The notes under the pieces were generated by a model. That model was not told the DNA's origin. It did not search any database and was given only the letters and a program-made list of their open reading frames with translations. A program made the position numbers and the translations under genes. From assembly GCF_004336805.1 (NCBI RefSeq), contig NZ_SJXM01000011.1:1-64000 (forward strand): a stretch of 64,000 nt of DNA, given 5' to 3'. Below, in pieces: positions 11,585-19,140 of the stretch. The first letter of the stretch is position 1, and the number at the start of each line of letters is the position of its first letter. This DNA comes from Aeromicrobium sp. IC_218. Its GTDB lineage: Bacteria; Actinomycetota; Actinomycetes; Propionibacteriales; Nocardioidaceae.

Positions 11585-12613
11585 ATGACCCACGCGATCG
11601 TCCCGCCCTACCTGCTGGCCCGGCTGGCCGCCGACGAGCCCGGACGCTTCCCGGTCGCGGCCGAGGCCGCGCGCCTCGCGCTGCTCGACCGTCCGGCCCG
11701 GCCGCGCTCCACCGTGCTGCCGCCGCGCCGCTCCTCCCCCGGCGCCGGGCTGCGCCGGACCGTGAGCGACGCCGGCCACGGCACCGACCTGCCCGGCCGC
11801 CGCGTGCGGGCCGAGGGCGAGCCGCCCACGGGCGACGTCGCGGCCGACGAGGCGTACGACGGCCTGGGGGCCACGTACCGGCTGCTGGCCGACGCGTTCG
11901 GGCGCGACTCGCTCGACGACGCGGGGCTGCCCCTGGCCGCGAGCGTCCACTACGGACGCGACTACGACAACGCCTACTGGGACGGCGAGCGGATGGTGTT
12001 CGGCGACGGCGACGGCGAGGTCTTCGGCCGGTTCACCGCCTCGGTCTCGGTCATCGGCCACGAGCTCGCCCACGGGCTCGTCCAGCACACGGCCGGGCTC
12101 GTCTACGAGGGCGAGCCGGGCGCCCTGAACGAGTCCGTCGCCGACGTCGTGGGCGTGCTGGTGGAGCAGCACGCGGCTGGGCAGCGCGCCGACGAGGCCA
12201 GCTGGCTGGTCGGGGCCGGGCTGTTCACCGACGCCGTGCAGGGCGTCGCGCTGCGCTCCATGGCCGCTCCGGGCACCGCGTACGGCGACGACGTGCTCGG
12301 CCGCGACCCGCAGCCCGCGCACATGCGCGACTACGTCCGCACCCGCGACGACCACGGCGGCGTGCACCTGAACTCGGGCATCCCGAACAAGGCGTTCCAC
12401 CTGGCCGCGACGGCGCTGGGCGGCTACGCCTGGCAGACCGCCGGCCCGCTCTGGTACGCGGCGCTCCTCGACCCGGCGCTGCCGTCCACGGCGACCTTCG
12501 CCCGGCTCGCCGGCGCGACCGTCCGCGCCGCGCGGGCCGTCGGCGGGCGTGAGCAGGAGGCGGTCGAGGCCGCCTGGCAGGGCCTCGGCGTCGTCCCCGA
12601 GGAGGAGTCATGA
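11585..12613 (+). CDS. M4 family (thermolysin/protealysin-like) metallopeptidase
   Basis: 342 residues with no signal peptide and a short N-terminal precursor (about 55 residues), as in protealysin rather than thermolysin. Zinc ligands are visible: HELAH at 159-163 and the downstream Glu in ALNESVADVVG (Glu183). The transition-state His is in GGVHLNSG (His261). The enzyme is a zinc endopeptidase and, lacking an export signal, may act inside the cell or leave by an unusual route, as discussed for protealysins. The ATG at 11585 is preceded by GAAGGAG; a TACGCT box lies at 11558-11563. It overlaps the inhibitor gene by four bases (ATGA). Confidence 0.93.
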   Translation: MTHAIVPPYLLARLAADEPGRFPVAAEAARLALLDRPARPRSTVLPPRRSSPGAGLRRTVSDAGHGTDLPGRRVRAEGEPPTGDVAADEAYDGLGATYRLLADAFGRDSLDDAGLPLAASVHYGRDYDNAYWDGERMVFGDGDGEVFGRFTASVSVIGHELAHGLVQHTAGLVYEGEPGALNESVADVVGVLVEQHAAGQRADEASWLVGAGLFTDAVQGVALRSMAAPGTAYGDDVLGRDPQPAHMRDYVRTRDDHGGVHLNSGIPNKAFHLAATALGGYAWQTAGPLWYAALLDPALPSTATFARLAGATVRAARAVGGREQEAVEAAWQGLGVVPEEES

Positions 12614-12900
12614 CCACAGCGGAGCCGGTGCTGGTGGTCGTGGTGGTCCGCACCGGCGGGCTGGCCGGGCTGCGCCGCGAGTGGCGGGTCGAGGTCGACG
12701 AGCAGGACGCGCCGGCGTGGTGGCCGCTGGTCGAGGCGTGCCCGTGGGACGTCGACCTGGACGCCGACGGCGTCCCGGACCGGTTCGTCTACGACGTCCG
12801 CGCCAACGAGCGCGAGGCCCGGCTGCCCGAGAGCCGGCTCGAGGGGCCGTGGTCCGAGCTGGCCGAGGCGGTGCGCCGCCGGGCCGAGGACGGCGCCTAG
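12610..12900 (+). CDS. Protealysin inhibitor emfourin
   Basis: 96 residues with the emfourin pattern: a beta strand VLVVVVVRTGGLAGLRREW at the N-terminus, then a mid-chain aspartate-rich loop and the segment RFVYDVRANEREARLPE, ending in a helix. Emfourins are tight-binding inhibitors of protealysin-like M4 peptidases and are usually encoded right beside them, as here. The start overlaps the peptidase stop (ATGA), so enzyme and inhibitor are made together. The stop TAG shares a CTAG with the facing ktrA-type gene. Confidence 0.88.
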   Translation: MTTAEPVLVVVVVRTGGLAGLRREWRVEVDEQDAPAWWPLVEACPWDVDLDADGVPDRFVYDVRANEREARLPESRLEGPWSELAEAVRRRAEDGA

Positions 12901-13577
12901 CGGTCGGCGGTCATGGCGCAGAACTTCTCCACCTTGACCGTGGGGCCGGAGACGATGAGCTCGTCGCCGCGGTGCACGAGGGTGTCGGCCTGCGCGTAGG
13001 TGAAGTCCTGGCCGCGGGTCTTCACGCCCACCACGGTCACGCCGTACTTCGAGCGCAGCACCGACTGGCCGAGCTCCTGGCCGCAGGCCTCGCGCGGCGC
13101 CCGGGTGCGGGCGATGGCGAAGCCGTCGTCGAACTCGATGAAGTCGGTCATGGTGCCCGACACCAGGTGCGCCACCCGCTCGCCCATGGACGTCTCGGGG
13201 CGCACCACGTGGGTGGCGCCGACCCGCTCCAGGATCATGGCGTGCTTGCCGCTGACCGCCTTGGCCCAGATCTCCTTGACGCCGAGCTCGGCCAGGCCGA
13301 GCACGGTCAGCACGCTGGCCTCGATGTCGGTGCCGATGCCCACGACGGCGCGGTGGAACTGCTCGGCACCGATCTGCTGCAGCGCCTCGGTGTCGGTGGT
13401 GTCGGCCGCGACGACGTGGGTGAAGTCGCTGGCGTACTTCTGCGCGATGGCCGGGCTCTCGTCGACGGCCAGCACCTCGTGCCCGAGCCGCACGAGCGAG
13501 CGCGCCACGGCCGTGCCGAACCGGCCCAGGCCGATGACGAGCACCGGGGCGGTGGGGGACGTGTCCTTGCTAGCCAA
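12897..13577 (-). CDS. KtrA/TrkA-type potassium channel regulatory subunit
   Basis: 226 residues. The N-terminal half is an RCK/TrkA-N Rossmann domain (VLVIGLGRFGTAVARSL, NAD/ATP-binding GxGxxG) and the C-terminal half a TrkA-C domain (after about residue 140). It forms a cytosolic ring that gates the TrkH/KtrB pore in response to nucleotides. The start is a TTG that overlaps the last eight bases of the trkH-type gene, which argues for coupled translation. No ATG or better GTG is available upstream in this frame. Confidence 0.93.
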   Translation of the reverse strand: MASKDTSPTAPVLVIGLGRFGTAVARSLVRLGHEVLAVDESPAIAQKYASDFTHVVAADTTDTEALQQIGAEQFHRAVVGIGTDIEASVLTVLGLAELGVKEIWAKAVSGKHAMILERVGATHVVRPETSMGERVAHLVSGTMTDFIEFDDGFAIARTRAPREACGQELGQSVLRSKYGVTVVGVKTRGQDFTYAQADTLVHRGDELIVSGPTVKVEKFCAMTADR

Positions 13578-14925
13578 TGATCGGTCGCTCCTCGGGCAGG
13601 GTGTAGCGGCGCACGCGGCTGCGGACGACGAACGCTGACGCCGCGGTAATGGTGCCCACTCGGCCGACGAACATCAAGACGATGAGCACCAGCTGGGCGT
13701 TCCAGGGCAGGTCCGGGGTGATGCCGGTGCTCAGCCCGACGGTCGCGAAGGCCGAGGTGCACTCGAACAGGACGTCCCCGTAGCTCAGCCCGGTCATGGT
13801 CAGCACCAGCCACGTCGAGGTGATGACCAGCATGACCGCGAGCAGCGCGATGGTGAGGGCCTGACGGATGGTGGCGCTGCTGATCGAGCGGCGGCCGACC
13901 GTCACGTCCGGGTCGCCGCGCAGCTCGGCCATGATCACGTAGGCCAGCAGCAGGAACGTGGTGACCTTGATGCCGCCGGCGGTGCTGGCCGAGCCGCCGC
14001 CGATGAACATCATGACGGTGGCGACGTCGAGCGACTCCGGACGCACGGCGCCCCAGTCGAAGCTGTTGAACCCGCCCGAGCGCGGCATGACGCCGGCCTC
14101 GATGCCGGTGACGACCCGGTGCCAGAACGGCAGCTGCCCGAGGGTGTCGTCGTTGGTCCACTCGACGGCCATGAACAGCACGACGGCGACGACGAGCAGG
14201 CCGAGCGAGCCCCAGACGGTGAGCCGGGTGTGGATCGTCCACTTCTTCGGCGTCCGCCACCGGCTGCGCAGCTCGGCCAGCACCGGGAAGCCCATCGCGC
14301 CGACGAAGACGGCGATGGACACCGGGAGGATGATGAGGCCGTCGCCGGCGTAGCCCACGAGGCTGTCGGACTCCAGCGCGAAACCGGCGTTGTTGAACGC
14401 CATGACGGCGTAGAACAGGCCGTGCCACAGCGACTGTCCCCACGAGTCGAAGTACTCGCCCTTCAGCCGCAGGGTCAGCACGATCCACGTGACCAGCTGG
14501 AACAGCACCATCGTGGCCACGATGCGGGCGAACAGCGGCCGCACCTCGCCCAGCGTCGGCACGTGGAAGTCGGCCTGGGCCACCAGCCGGGTGCGCAGCC
14601 CCAGCCGTCCGCCGATGAACACGCCCAGCAGGGTCGCCAGCGCGACGATGCCCAGGCCGCCGATCTCGACCAGCGCCAGGATGATGCCCTGCCCGACCGG
14701 CGTCCAGTAGGTGGCGGTGTCGACCGACGCCAGGCCGGTCACCGTGACCGCCGAGGTGCTGGTGAAGAACGCCGCCATGAAGCTCGGGTTCTCCTCCCCC
14801 GCCCGCGCGAACGGCAGCAGGAGCAGGAGCGTGCCGACGAAGATGAGCACCAGGAACGTCAACGGCAGGAGCCGGACGGGGTGCGCGACGGCGCGCGGCA
14901 GCGAGAGGCGGACCACGGGCAGCAC
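13570..14925 (-). CDS. TrkH/KtrB family potassium uptake pore protein
   Basis: 451 residues with four repeated membrane-pore-membrane units. Selectivity-filter-like segments are recognisable (TSTSAVTVTGLASVD, FNNAGFALES, GGSASTAGGIKVTTFL, TSAFATVGLSTGIT). The protein is the ion-conducting subunit of a Ktr-type potassium uptake system; the regulatory subunit is encoded just downstream with overlap. The C-terminus matches the family (GRVGTITAASAFVVRSRVRRYTLPEERPIIG). GTG start. Confidence 0.93.
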   Translation of the reverse strand: MLPVVRLSLPRAVAHPVRLLPLTFLVLIFVGTLLLLLPFARAGEENPSFMAAFFTSTSAVTVTGLASVDTATYWTPVGQGIILALVEIGGLGIVALATLLGVFIGGRLGLRTRLVAQADFHVPTLGEVRPLFARIVATMVLFQLVTWIVLTLRLKGEYFDSWGQSLWHGLFYAVMAFNNAGFALESDSLVGYAGDGLIILPVSIAVFVGAMGFPVLAELRSRWRTPKKWTIHTRLTVWGSLGLLVVAVVLFMAVEWTNDDTLGQLPFWHRVVTGIEAGVMPRSGGFNSFDWGAVRPESLDVATVMMFIGGGSASTAGGIKVTTFLLLAYVIMAELRGDPDVTVGRRSISSATIRQALTIALLAVMLVITSTWLVLTMTGLSYGDVLFECTSAFATVGLSTGITPDLPWNAQLVLIVLMFVGRVGTITAASAFVVRSRVRRYTLPEERPIIG

Positions 14926-14977
14926 GCTAACGCAGCCGGGGCGCCGGGACGCCGCCGAGCGTCCGGGTGGCGCGCAC

Positions 14978-14983
14978 TAGGGT
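14978..14983 (+). promoter_or_regulatory. Leaderless-type -10 box before the GT4 gene
   Basis: TAGGGT followed by six bases and the GTG at 14990. Confidence 0.5.
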
Positions 14984-14989
14984 GGCCGG

Positions 14990-16090
14990 GTGAGCAGGCC
15001 GACCCGAGTCCTCGTCATGACGATCGTCCACCACCCCGGCGACGCCCGGATCGCGCACCGCGAGATCCCGGCGCTCCTGGAGGACGGGATGTCGGTCACC
15101 TTCGCCGCCCCGTTCTCCGGCTACGGCGTGGAGCCGCCGGCCGGCGTGACCGGCGTCGACGTGCGCCGGGCGCGTGGGCGCCGCCGGCTCGCAGCCGTCC
15201 GCGAGGCCCGCGCGACGCTGCGCCGCCTGGCCCCCGAGCACGACGTCGTCCTGCTGCACGACCCCGAGCTGCTGCTCGCCGCGGCCGGCACGACGGGCAG
15301 CACGCCGGTGGTCTGGGACGTCCACGAGGACTTCCCGGGCGCGGTCGAGTCGCGCGACTGGATCCCCGGTCCCGTGCGCCCGGTCGTCCGCGCCGCCGCC
15401 AAGGCCGCCCAGGACTGGGCCGAGAAGCGCTTCACCATCCTGCTCGCCGAGGACGGCTACGTGCCGCTGTTCCACGAGCCGCACCCGGTGGTGCCGAACA
15501 GCACCCGCGTGCCCGAGCAGGTGCCGCCGCCGGCCTCGCGCCGGGTCGTCTACCTCGGCTCGGTGACGCAGTCCCGCGGCGTGCGCATGCTCGTCGACAC
15601 CGCGCGGCTGCTGAAGGGCACCGCGACCGTGGACGTCTACGGCCCCGCCCACGACGGCACGGACGCCCTGCTGGAGCAGGCCCAGGCCGAGGGCGCCCTC
15701 ACCTGGCACGGCTTCACCCCCAACGACGTGGCCATGCAGGCGATCGAGGGTGCCGCGGTCGGCGTCTCGTTCGTCCGCGACGAGCCGAACTACCGGTTCA
15801 GCCGCCTGACCAAGCTCATGGAGTACCTGGCCCACGGCGTGCCGATCGTCACCACGCCGCTGCCCACCGCGAAGGCCCTCGTGGAGGACTCGCACGGCGG
15901 CGTCCTGGTGCCGTTCGAGGACCCGGCCGCCGCGGCGGCCGCGATCACCGCGCTGCTGGACGACGACGAGCGCCGCCACGCGATGGCCGCCGCCGGTCAC
16001 GCGTACGTCCAGCAGCACCACAACTGGAACCGCGACGCGCTCGACTTCGCCGCCCACGTCCGCCGCGCCGCCCACGGTGGCGGGCAGTGA
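14990..16090 (+). CDS. Glycosyltransferase family 4-like protein
   Basis: 366 residues with the GT-B fold pattern: an N-terminal half with the HHPGDARIAHREIPALLEDG segment, and a C-terminal half with VVYLGSVTQSRGVRML, the nucleotide-sugar motif FSRLTKLMEYLAHGVPIV and a final helix pair. It probably adds a sugar to an envelope polymer or its lipid carrier; donor and acceptor cannot be read from sequence. It is the first gene of a two-gene unit with the SGNH lipoprotein gene, whose GTG overlaps its stop (GTGA), and this links glycosyl transfer to acyl-ester chemistry. Confidence 0.85.
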   Translation: MSRPTRVLVMTIVHHPGDARIAHREIPALLEDGMSVTFAAPFSGYGVEPPAGVTGVDVRRARGRRRLAAVREARATLRRLAPEHDVVLLHDPELLLAAAGTTGSTPVVWDVHEDFPGAVESRDWIPGPVRPVVRAAAKAAQDWAEKRFTILLAEDGYVPLFHEPHPVVPNSTRVPEQVPPPASRRVVYLGSVTQSRGVRMLVDTARLLKGTATVDVYGPAHDGTDALLEQAQAEGALTWHGFTPNDVAMQAIEGAAVGVSFVRDEPNYRFSRLTKLMEYLAHGVPIVTTPLPTAKALVEDSHGGVLVPFEDPAAAAAAITALLDDDERRHAMAAAGHAYVQQHHNWNRDALDFAAHVRRAAHGGGQ

Positions 16091-17034
16091 CCGCTCGACG
16101 CCGGACCGGGCTGCTCGTCGCCGCCCTGGCGCTGACCCTCGTCGCCGCGTGCTCCGGCGCGCAGGACGGCGACGACGAGCCGACGCGACCCGCCGACGGC
16201 TCCGGCTCGTCCCTGACGCCCAACCCGGCGCGGGCCGAGCAGGACCAGATCGAGTACGCCGACGGCCAGGACTGCCACCAGCGCAAGGGACGCTCGGAGG
16301 TGCTGGCCTGCGAGTTCGGCGACCCGAAGGGCTCGGTGCACGTCGTGCTGGCCGGCGACTCCAAGACCGAGCAGTGGGTCGACGCCTTCGACGCGATCGG
16401 GAAGGAACGCGGCTGGCGCGTCACCTCGATCACCAAGTCCGCGTGCGCGTTCACCGCCGCCGAGCTGGGCAGCCCGGACGACGAGGTCAACACGTCGTGC
16501 GAGCAGTGGAACACCCGCGCCCGCCAGGTCATCGAGCAGCTCCGCCCGGACGCGGTGTTCACCGAGCTGTACAAGCTGCGCGTGCCCAAGGCGGGTCGCG
16601 ACATCGACGGCGACGAGCAGCACGCGCTGATGGTCCAGGGGCTCGAGGACGCCTACGGCGAGCTGGCGGCGCGCGGCATCGGCACCGTGCTGCTGGACGC
16701 GGGTCCGCGCTCGGACGAGGACGTGCCCGAGTGCGTCCTGGAGCACGGCGACGACACGGACGAGTGCGACATCACCGAGGACGAGTACGACGACCCGCAG
16801 CTGCGCTTCCCCACCGCGTCGGCCGAGCAGGTCGTCGACGCCGTCGGACGCGCGCGGCTCGTCAGCATCAACGACGTGGTGTGCGGCGAGGACGGCCCGC
16901 CGTGCGCGGTCGTGTCGGACGGCGTCCTGCGCTTCCGCGACTCGCACCACTTCACGCGCACCTACACGCTGCAGCTGGCCGAGCCGCTCGGCGAGCGCGT
17001 GGCGACGGCGCTGACCGAGCTCGCGGCGGGCTGA
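16087..17034 (+). CDS. Lipoprotein with SGNH-type hydrolase/acyltransferase domain (1 of 5)
   Basis: 315 residues. A short signal peptide ends in the lipobox LVAAC (lipidated Cys22), so the protein sits on the outer face of the membrane. The remainder matches the SGNH domain that is often fused to acyltransferase-3 proteins: a CHQ...C.FGD entry, the block I nucleophile in GDSKTEQ (Ser92) and the DxxH block near the end (DSHHFT, Asp285/His288). Several Cys pairs suggest disulfides. Likely role: moving or removing acetyl esters on wall polymers. It is coupled to the upstream glycosyltransferase. Close relatives lie at 29198 and 30184. Confidence 0.8.
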   Translation: MTARRRTGLLVAALALTLVAACSGAQDGDDEPTRPADGSGSSLTPNPARAEQDQIEYADGQDCHQRKGRSEVLACEFGDPKGSVHVVLAGDSKTEQWVDAFDAIGKERGWRVTSITKSACAFTAAELGSPDDEVNTSCEQWNTRARQVIEQLRPDAVFTELYKLRVPKAGRDIDGDEQHALMVQGLEDAYGELAARGIGTVLLDAGPRSDEDVPECVLEHGDDTDECDITEDEYDDPQLRFPTASAEQVVDAVGRARLVSINDVVCGEDGPPCAVVSDGVLRFRDSHHFTRTYTLQLAEPLGERVATALTELAAG

Positions 17035-17035
17035 C

Positions 17036-19042
17036 CTAGACGGCGGTGCGCCGCACCATCTCCTCGACCGCCCGCACGACGCGAGCCCCGTTCTCGCGGT
17101 CCTGGTGGGTGAAGACCGCCTTCACGCGGTCCTCGTAGAACTCCTCGCGCACGCAGCCGGACGCCAGGTAGCGGCCCAGCGCCTCGAGGGTCTCGTCGAC
17201 CGTGCGGACGACCGGGCCGAACCCGTCGCGCTCGTGGTCGAACCACGACGGCGACGCGTGCCCCTCGAGGTACTCGGCCTCGTCGAAGTGGGTGTAGAGC
17301 AGCGGGGTGCCCAGGTAGGCGATGTCGAAGTGCACCGAGGAGTAGTCGGTCAGGAACAGGTCGCAGCGGCGCATGAGCTCCTGGATGTGCGGCGTGGCGC
17401 TGTCGACCAGCTCCACGCCCTCGACGACGTCCAGTCCCTCGAGCAGGCGGCCCATGTTGTAGTGCGGCAGGAACTGCAGGCGGGCACCGTGCTCGCGCAG
17501 CATCGCGGCCAGTCGCGGGTCGGCCAGCAGCTCGGTGACGAAGCGCTGGTACGACGAGCCCTCGAACGACATCTCCGCGACGTCCTCGTCGCTGAACAGC
17601 TTCGGGACGAACGCGCGCCGCCACGTCGGCATGAACAGCACGACGGTGTCGGACGTGCCGTCGTCCAGGCGGGTCAGGGCGTCGAAGCGCGGCAGGCCGG
17701 TCTCGGCCACCTGCGTGTCGTAGCCGGACACCGCGCGGACGGCGCCGGACTCCCCCGGGCCGACGGTGAGGTACAGGTCGTACCCGCCGGTGCCCCGCTT
17801 GAGCATGTTGACCTTGTCGTTCACGCCGTGCTTGAGGTAGACCCGGCGGGCGCCGAGCCGCCACGCGGCCTGCTTGAGGTAGGCGCCGGGGTGCCACTGG
17901 CGCGGCAGCATGTGCTTGACCGAGTACGCGTTCGCGAGCACCTCGGCGTGCAGCATGAGCAGCCGGTGCTTCCACGAGGAGTGCACGAGGACCGGGCCGA
18001 GCGCCTCGACCTTGGCCCGCTGCTCGCTGCCGCCCTGGATCACGTAGTAGACCCGGGCGTCCGGCTGCGTGCGGCACAGGTGGGCGAAGAAGTGGTAGCC
18101 GTTGTCGCGCGCGGTGTCCTCGCGCTCGCCGACCAGCCAGATCGGCCGGCGCCCGACCAGCGGGCGCGTGAGCACCCGGGCCGCGCGCACCCAGGTGAAG
18201 CGGCGCAGGCGCAGCAGCGAGGCGGCGTCCTGGCGCAGGTGGGTCGCCAGCCAGCGCAGGGGCGCGAGACCGGCACGGTGACGCACGGCGTGCACGAGCA
18301 CCTGGTCGTCGTCGGCGTTCGGCGCGATCTCCAGGTCGAGCCCGTCCGCCGCCATGCGCCGGGCGCTGGCCAGCAGGCCGGTGGTCGGCTCCAGGTCCAT
18401 GCGCGGACCGTCGGTGCCCGGGGCCAGGTCGAGGACGAGCCGGTCACGACCGCTCAGCCGCGCGACGGGGATGTCGGCGACGTACGCCGACCAGGCCACC
18501 GTGCCGCCGGCCGCGACCCGCTCGACGCACCGCGTGGGCACGTGCGTCGTGCCGCGCTTGCCCACCAGGGCGATCGCGAGCGTCCGGTCGGCGTGCTCGG
18601 CGGTCGCCGAGCCGCCCCAGCGCCAGCGCAGGCCGAGACGCAGCGTGCGTCCGTCGTCGACGACGTCGGCCCACTCCGCGCTCGGGACCGCGCGGTAGTA
18701 GCCGGCCAGGCGCACGAGCTCGGCGGGGTGCCCGGCGGCGAGCAGCGCGTCGATGTAGGTGTCGTCGGACGGGTCAAGCCGCACCGGCAGCCCGGCCGGG
18801 GTCTCCAGGCCGAGGCCGGCGACCCAGGCGATGGCGCGCCGGACGTGGTCGGCGGTGGTCGACGCGCGCCGCACGAAGACGACCGCCTCGGTCGTCACCG
18901 CGGCCACGGCCTCGCGCAGGGCGACCGGGTCGTCGTCGGGGACCGCCACGGCGGTGACGTCCAGCCCCTCCGCCCTCAGGTCGTCGGCCAGGGTCTCGGA
19001 GGCGACGGGTCCGAGCAGCAGCGTCAAGGTCGGCGAGTCCAC
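17036..19042 (-). CDS. CDP-glycerol glycerophosphotransferase family protein (TagF-like)
   Basis: 668 residues. The N-terminal third has no clear glycosyltransferase signature. The C-terminal part, from about residue 280, is the Glyphos_transf (TagB/TagF) GT-B-like domain: KHGVNDKVNM, the VVLFMPTWRRAF segment, LPHYN, and the nucleotide-binding TDYSSVHFDIAYLGTPLLY with the conserved Asp-Tyr-Ser-Ser and FDEAEY. The enzyme family transfers glycerol-phosphate (or related polyol-phosphate) units from CDP-polyols to growing teichoic acid at the inner face of the membrane. GTG start with TAGGAT six bases before. It converges with the SGNH gene, leaving one base between stops. Confidence 0.88.
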   Translation of the reverse strand: MDSPTLTLLLGPVASETLADDLRAEGLDVTAVAVPDDDPVALREAVAAVTTEAVVFVRRASTTADHVRRAIAWVAGLGLETPAGLPVRLDPSDDTYIDALLAAGHPAELVRLAGYYRAVPSAEWADVVDDGRTLRLGLRWRWGGSATAEHADRTLAIALVGKRGTTHVPTRCVERVAAGGTVAWSAYVADIPVARLSGRDRLVLDLAPGTDGPRMDLEPTTGLLASARRMAADGLDLEIAPNADDDQVLVHAVRHRAGLAPLRWLATHLRQDAASLLRLRRFTWVRAARVLTRPLVGRRPIWLVGEREDTARDNGYHFFAHLCRTQPDARVYYVIQGGSEQRAKVEALGPVLVHSSWKHRLLMLHAEVLANAYSVKHMLPRQWHPGAYLKQAAWRLGARRVYLKHGVNDKVNMLKRGTGGYDLYLTVGPGESGAVRAVSGYDTQVAETGLPRFDALTRLDDGTSDTVVLFMPTWRRAFVPKLFSDEDVAEMSFEGSSYQRFVTELLADPRLAAMLREHGARLQFLPHYNMGRLLEGLDVVEGVELVDSATPHIQELMRRCDLFLTDYSSVHFDIAYLGTPLLYTHFDEAEYLEGHASPSWFDHERDGFGPVVRTVDETLEALGRYLASGCVREEFYEDRVKAVFTHQDRENGARVVRAVEEMVRRTAV

Positions 19043-19048
19043 CGGGCC

Positions 19049-19054
19049 ATCCTA
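19049..19054 (-). promoter_or_regulatory. Leaderless-type -10 box of the TagF-like gene
   Basis: TAGGAT on the minus strand, six bases before the GTG at 19042. Confidence 0.5.
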
Positions 19055-19101
19055 GGAGCGGCGCCGCACCCGGCGGACGAGGCTCCCCTGGAGTCCTTCG
19101 T

Positions 19102-19107
19102 TAGGCT
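19102..19107 (+). promoter_or_regulatory. -10 box of the acyltransferase-3/SGNH gene
   Basis: TAGGCT about 33 bases before the ATG at 19141. The implied start of transcription near 19114 leaves a leader with a GACAGAGAG ribosome site, so this message is not leaderless and the upstream GTG at 19111 is not the start. Confidence 0.45.
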
Positions 19108-19140
19108 GTCGTGGGCCCATCCCGACGACAGAGAGCACTG

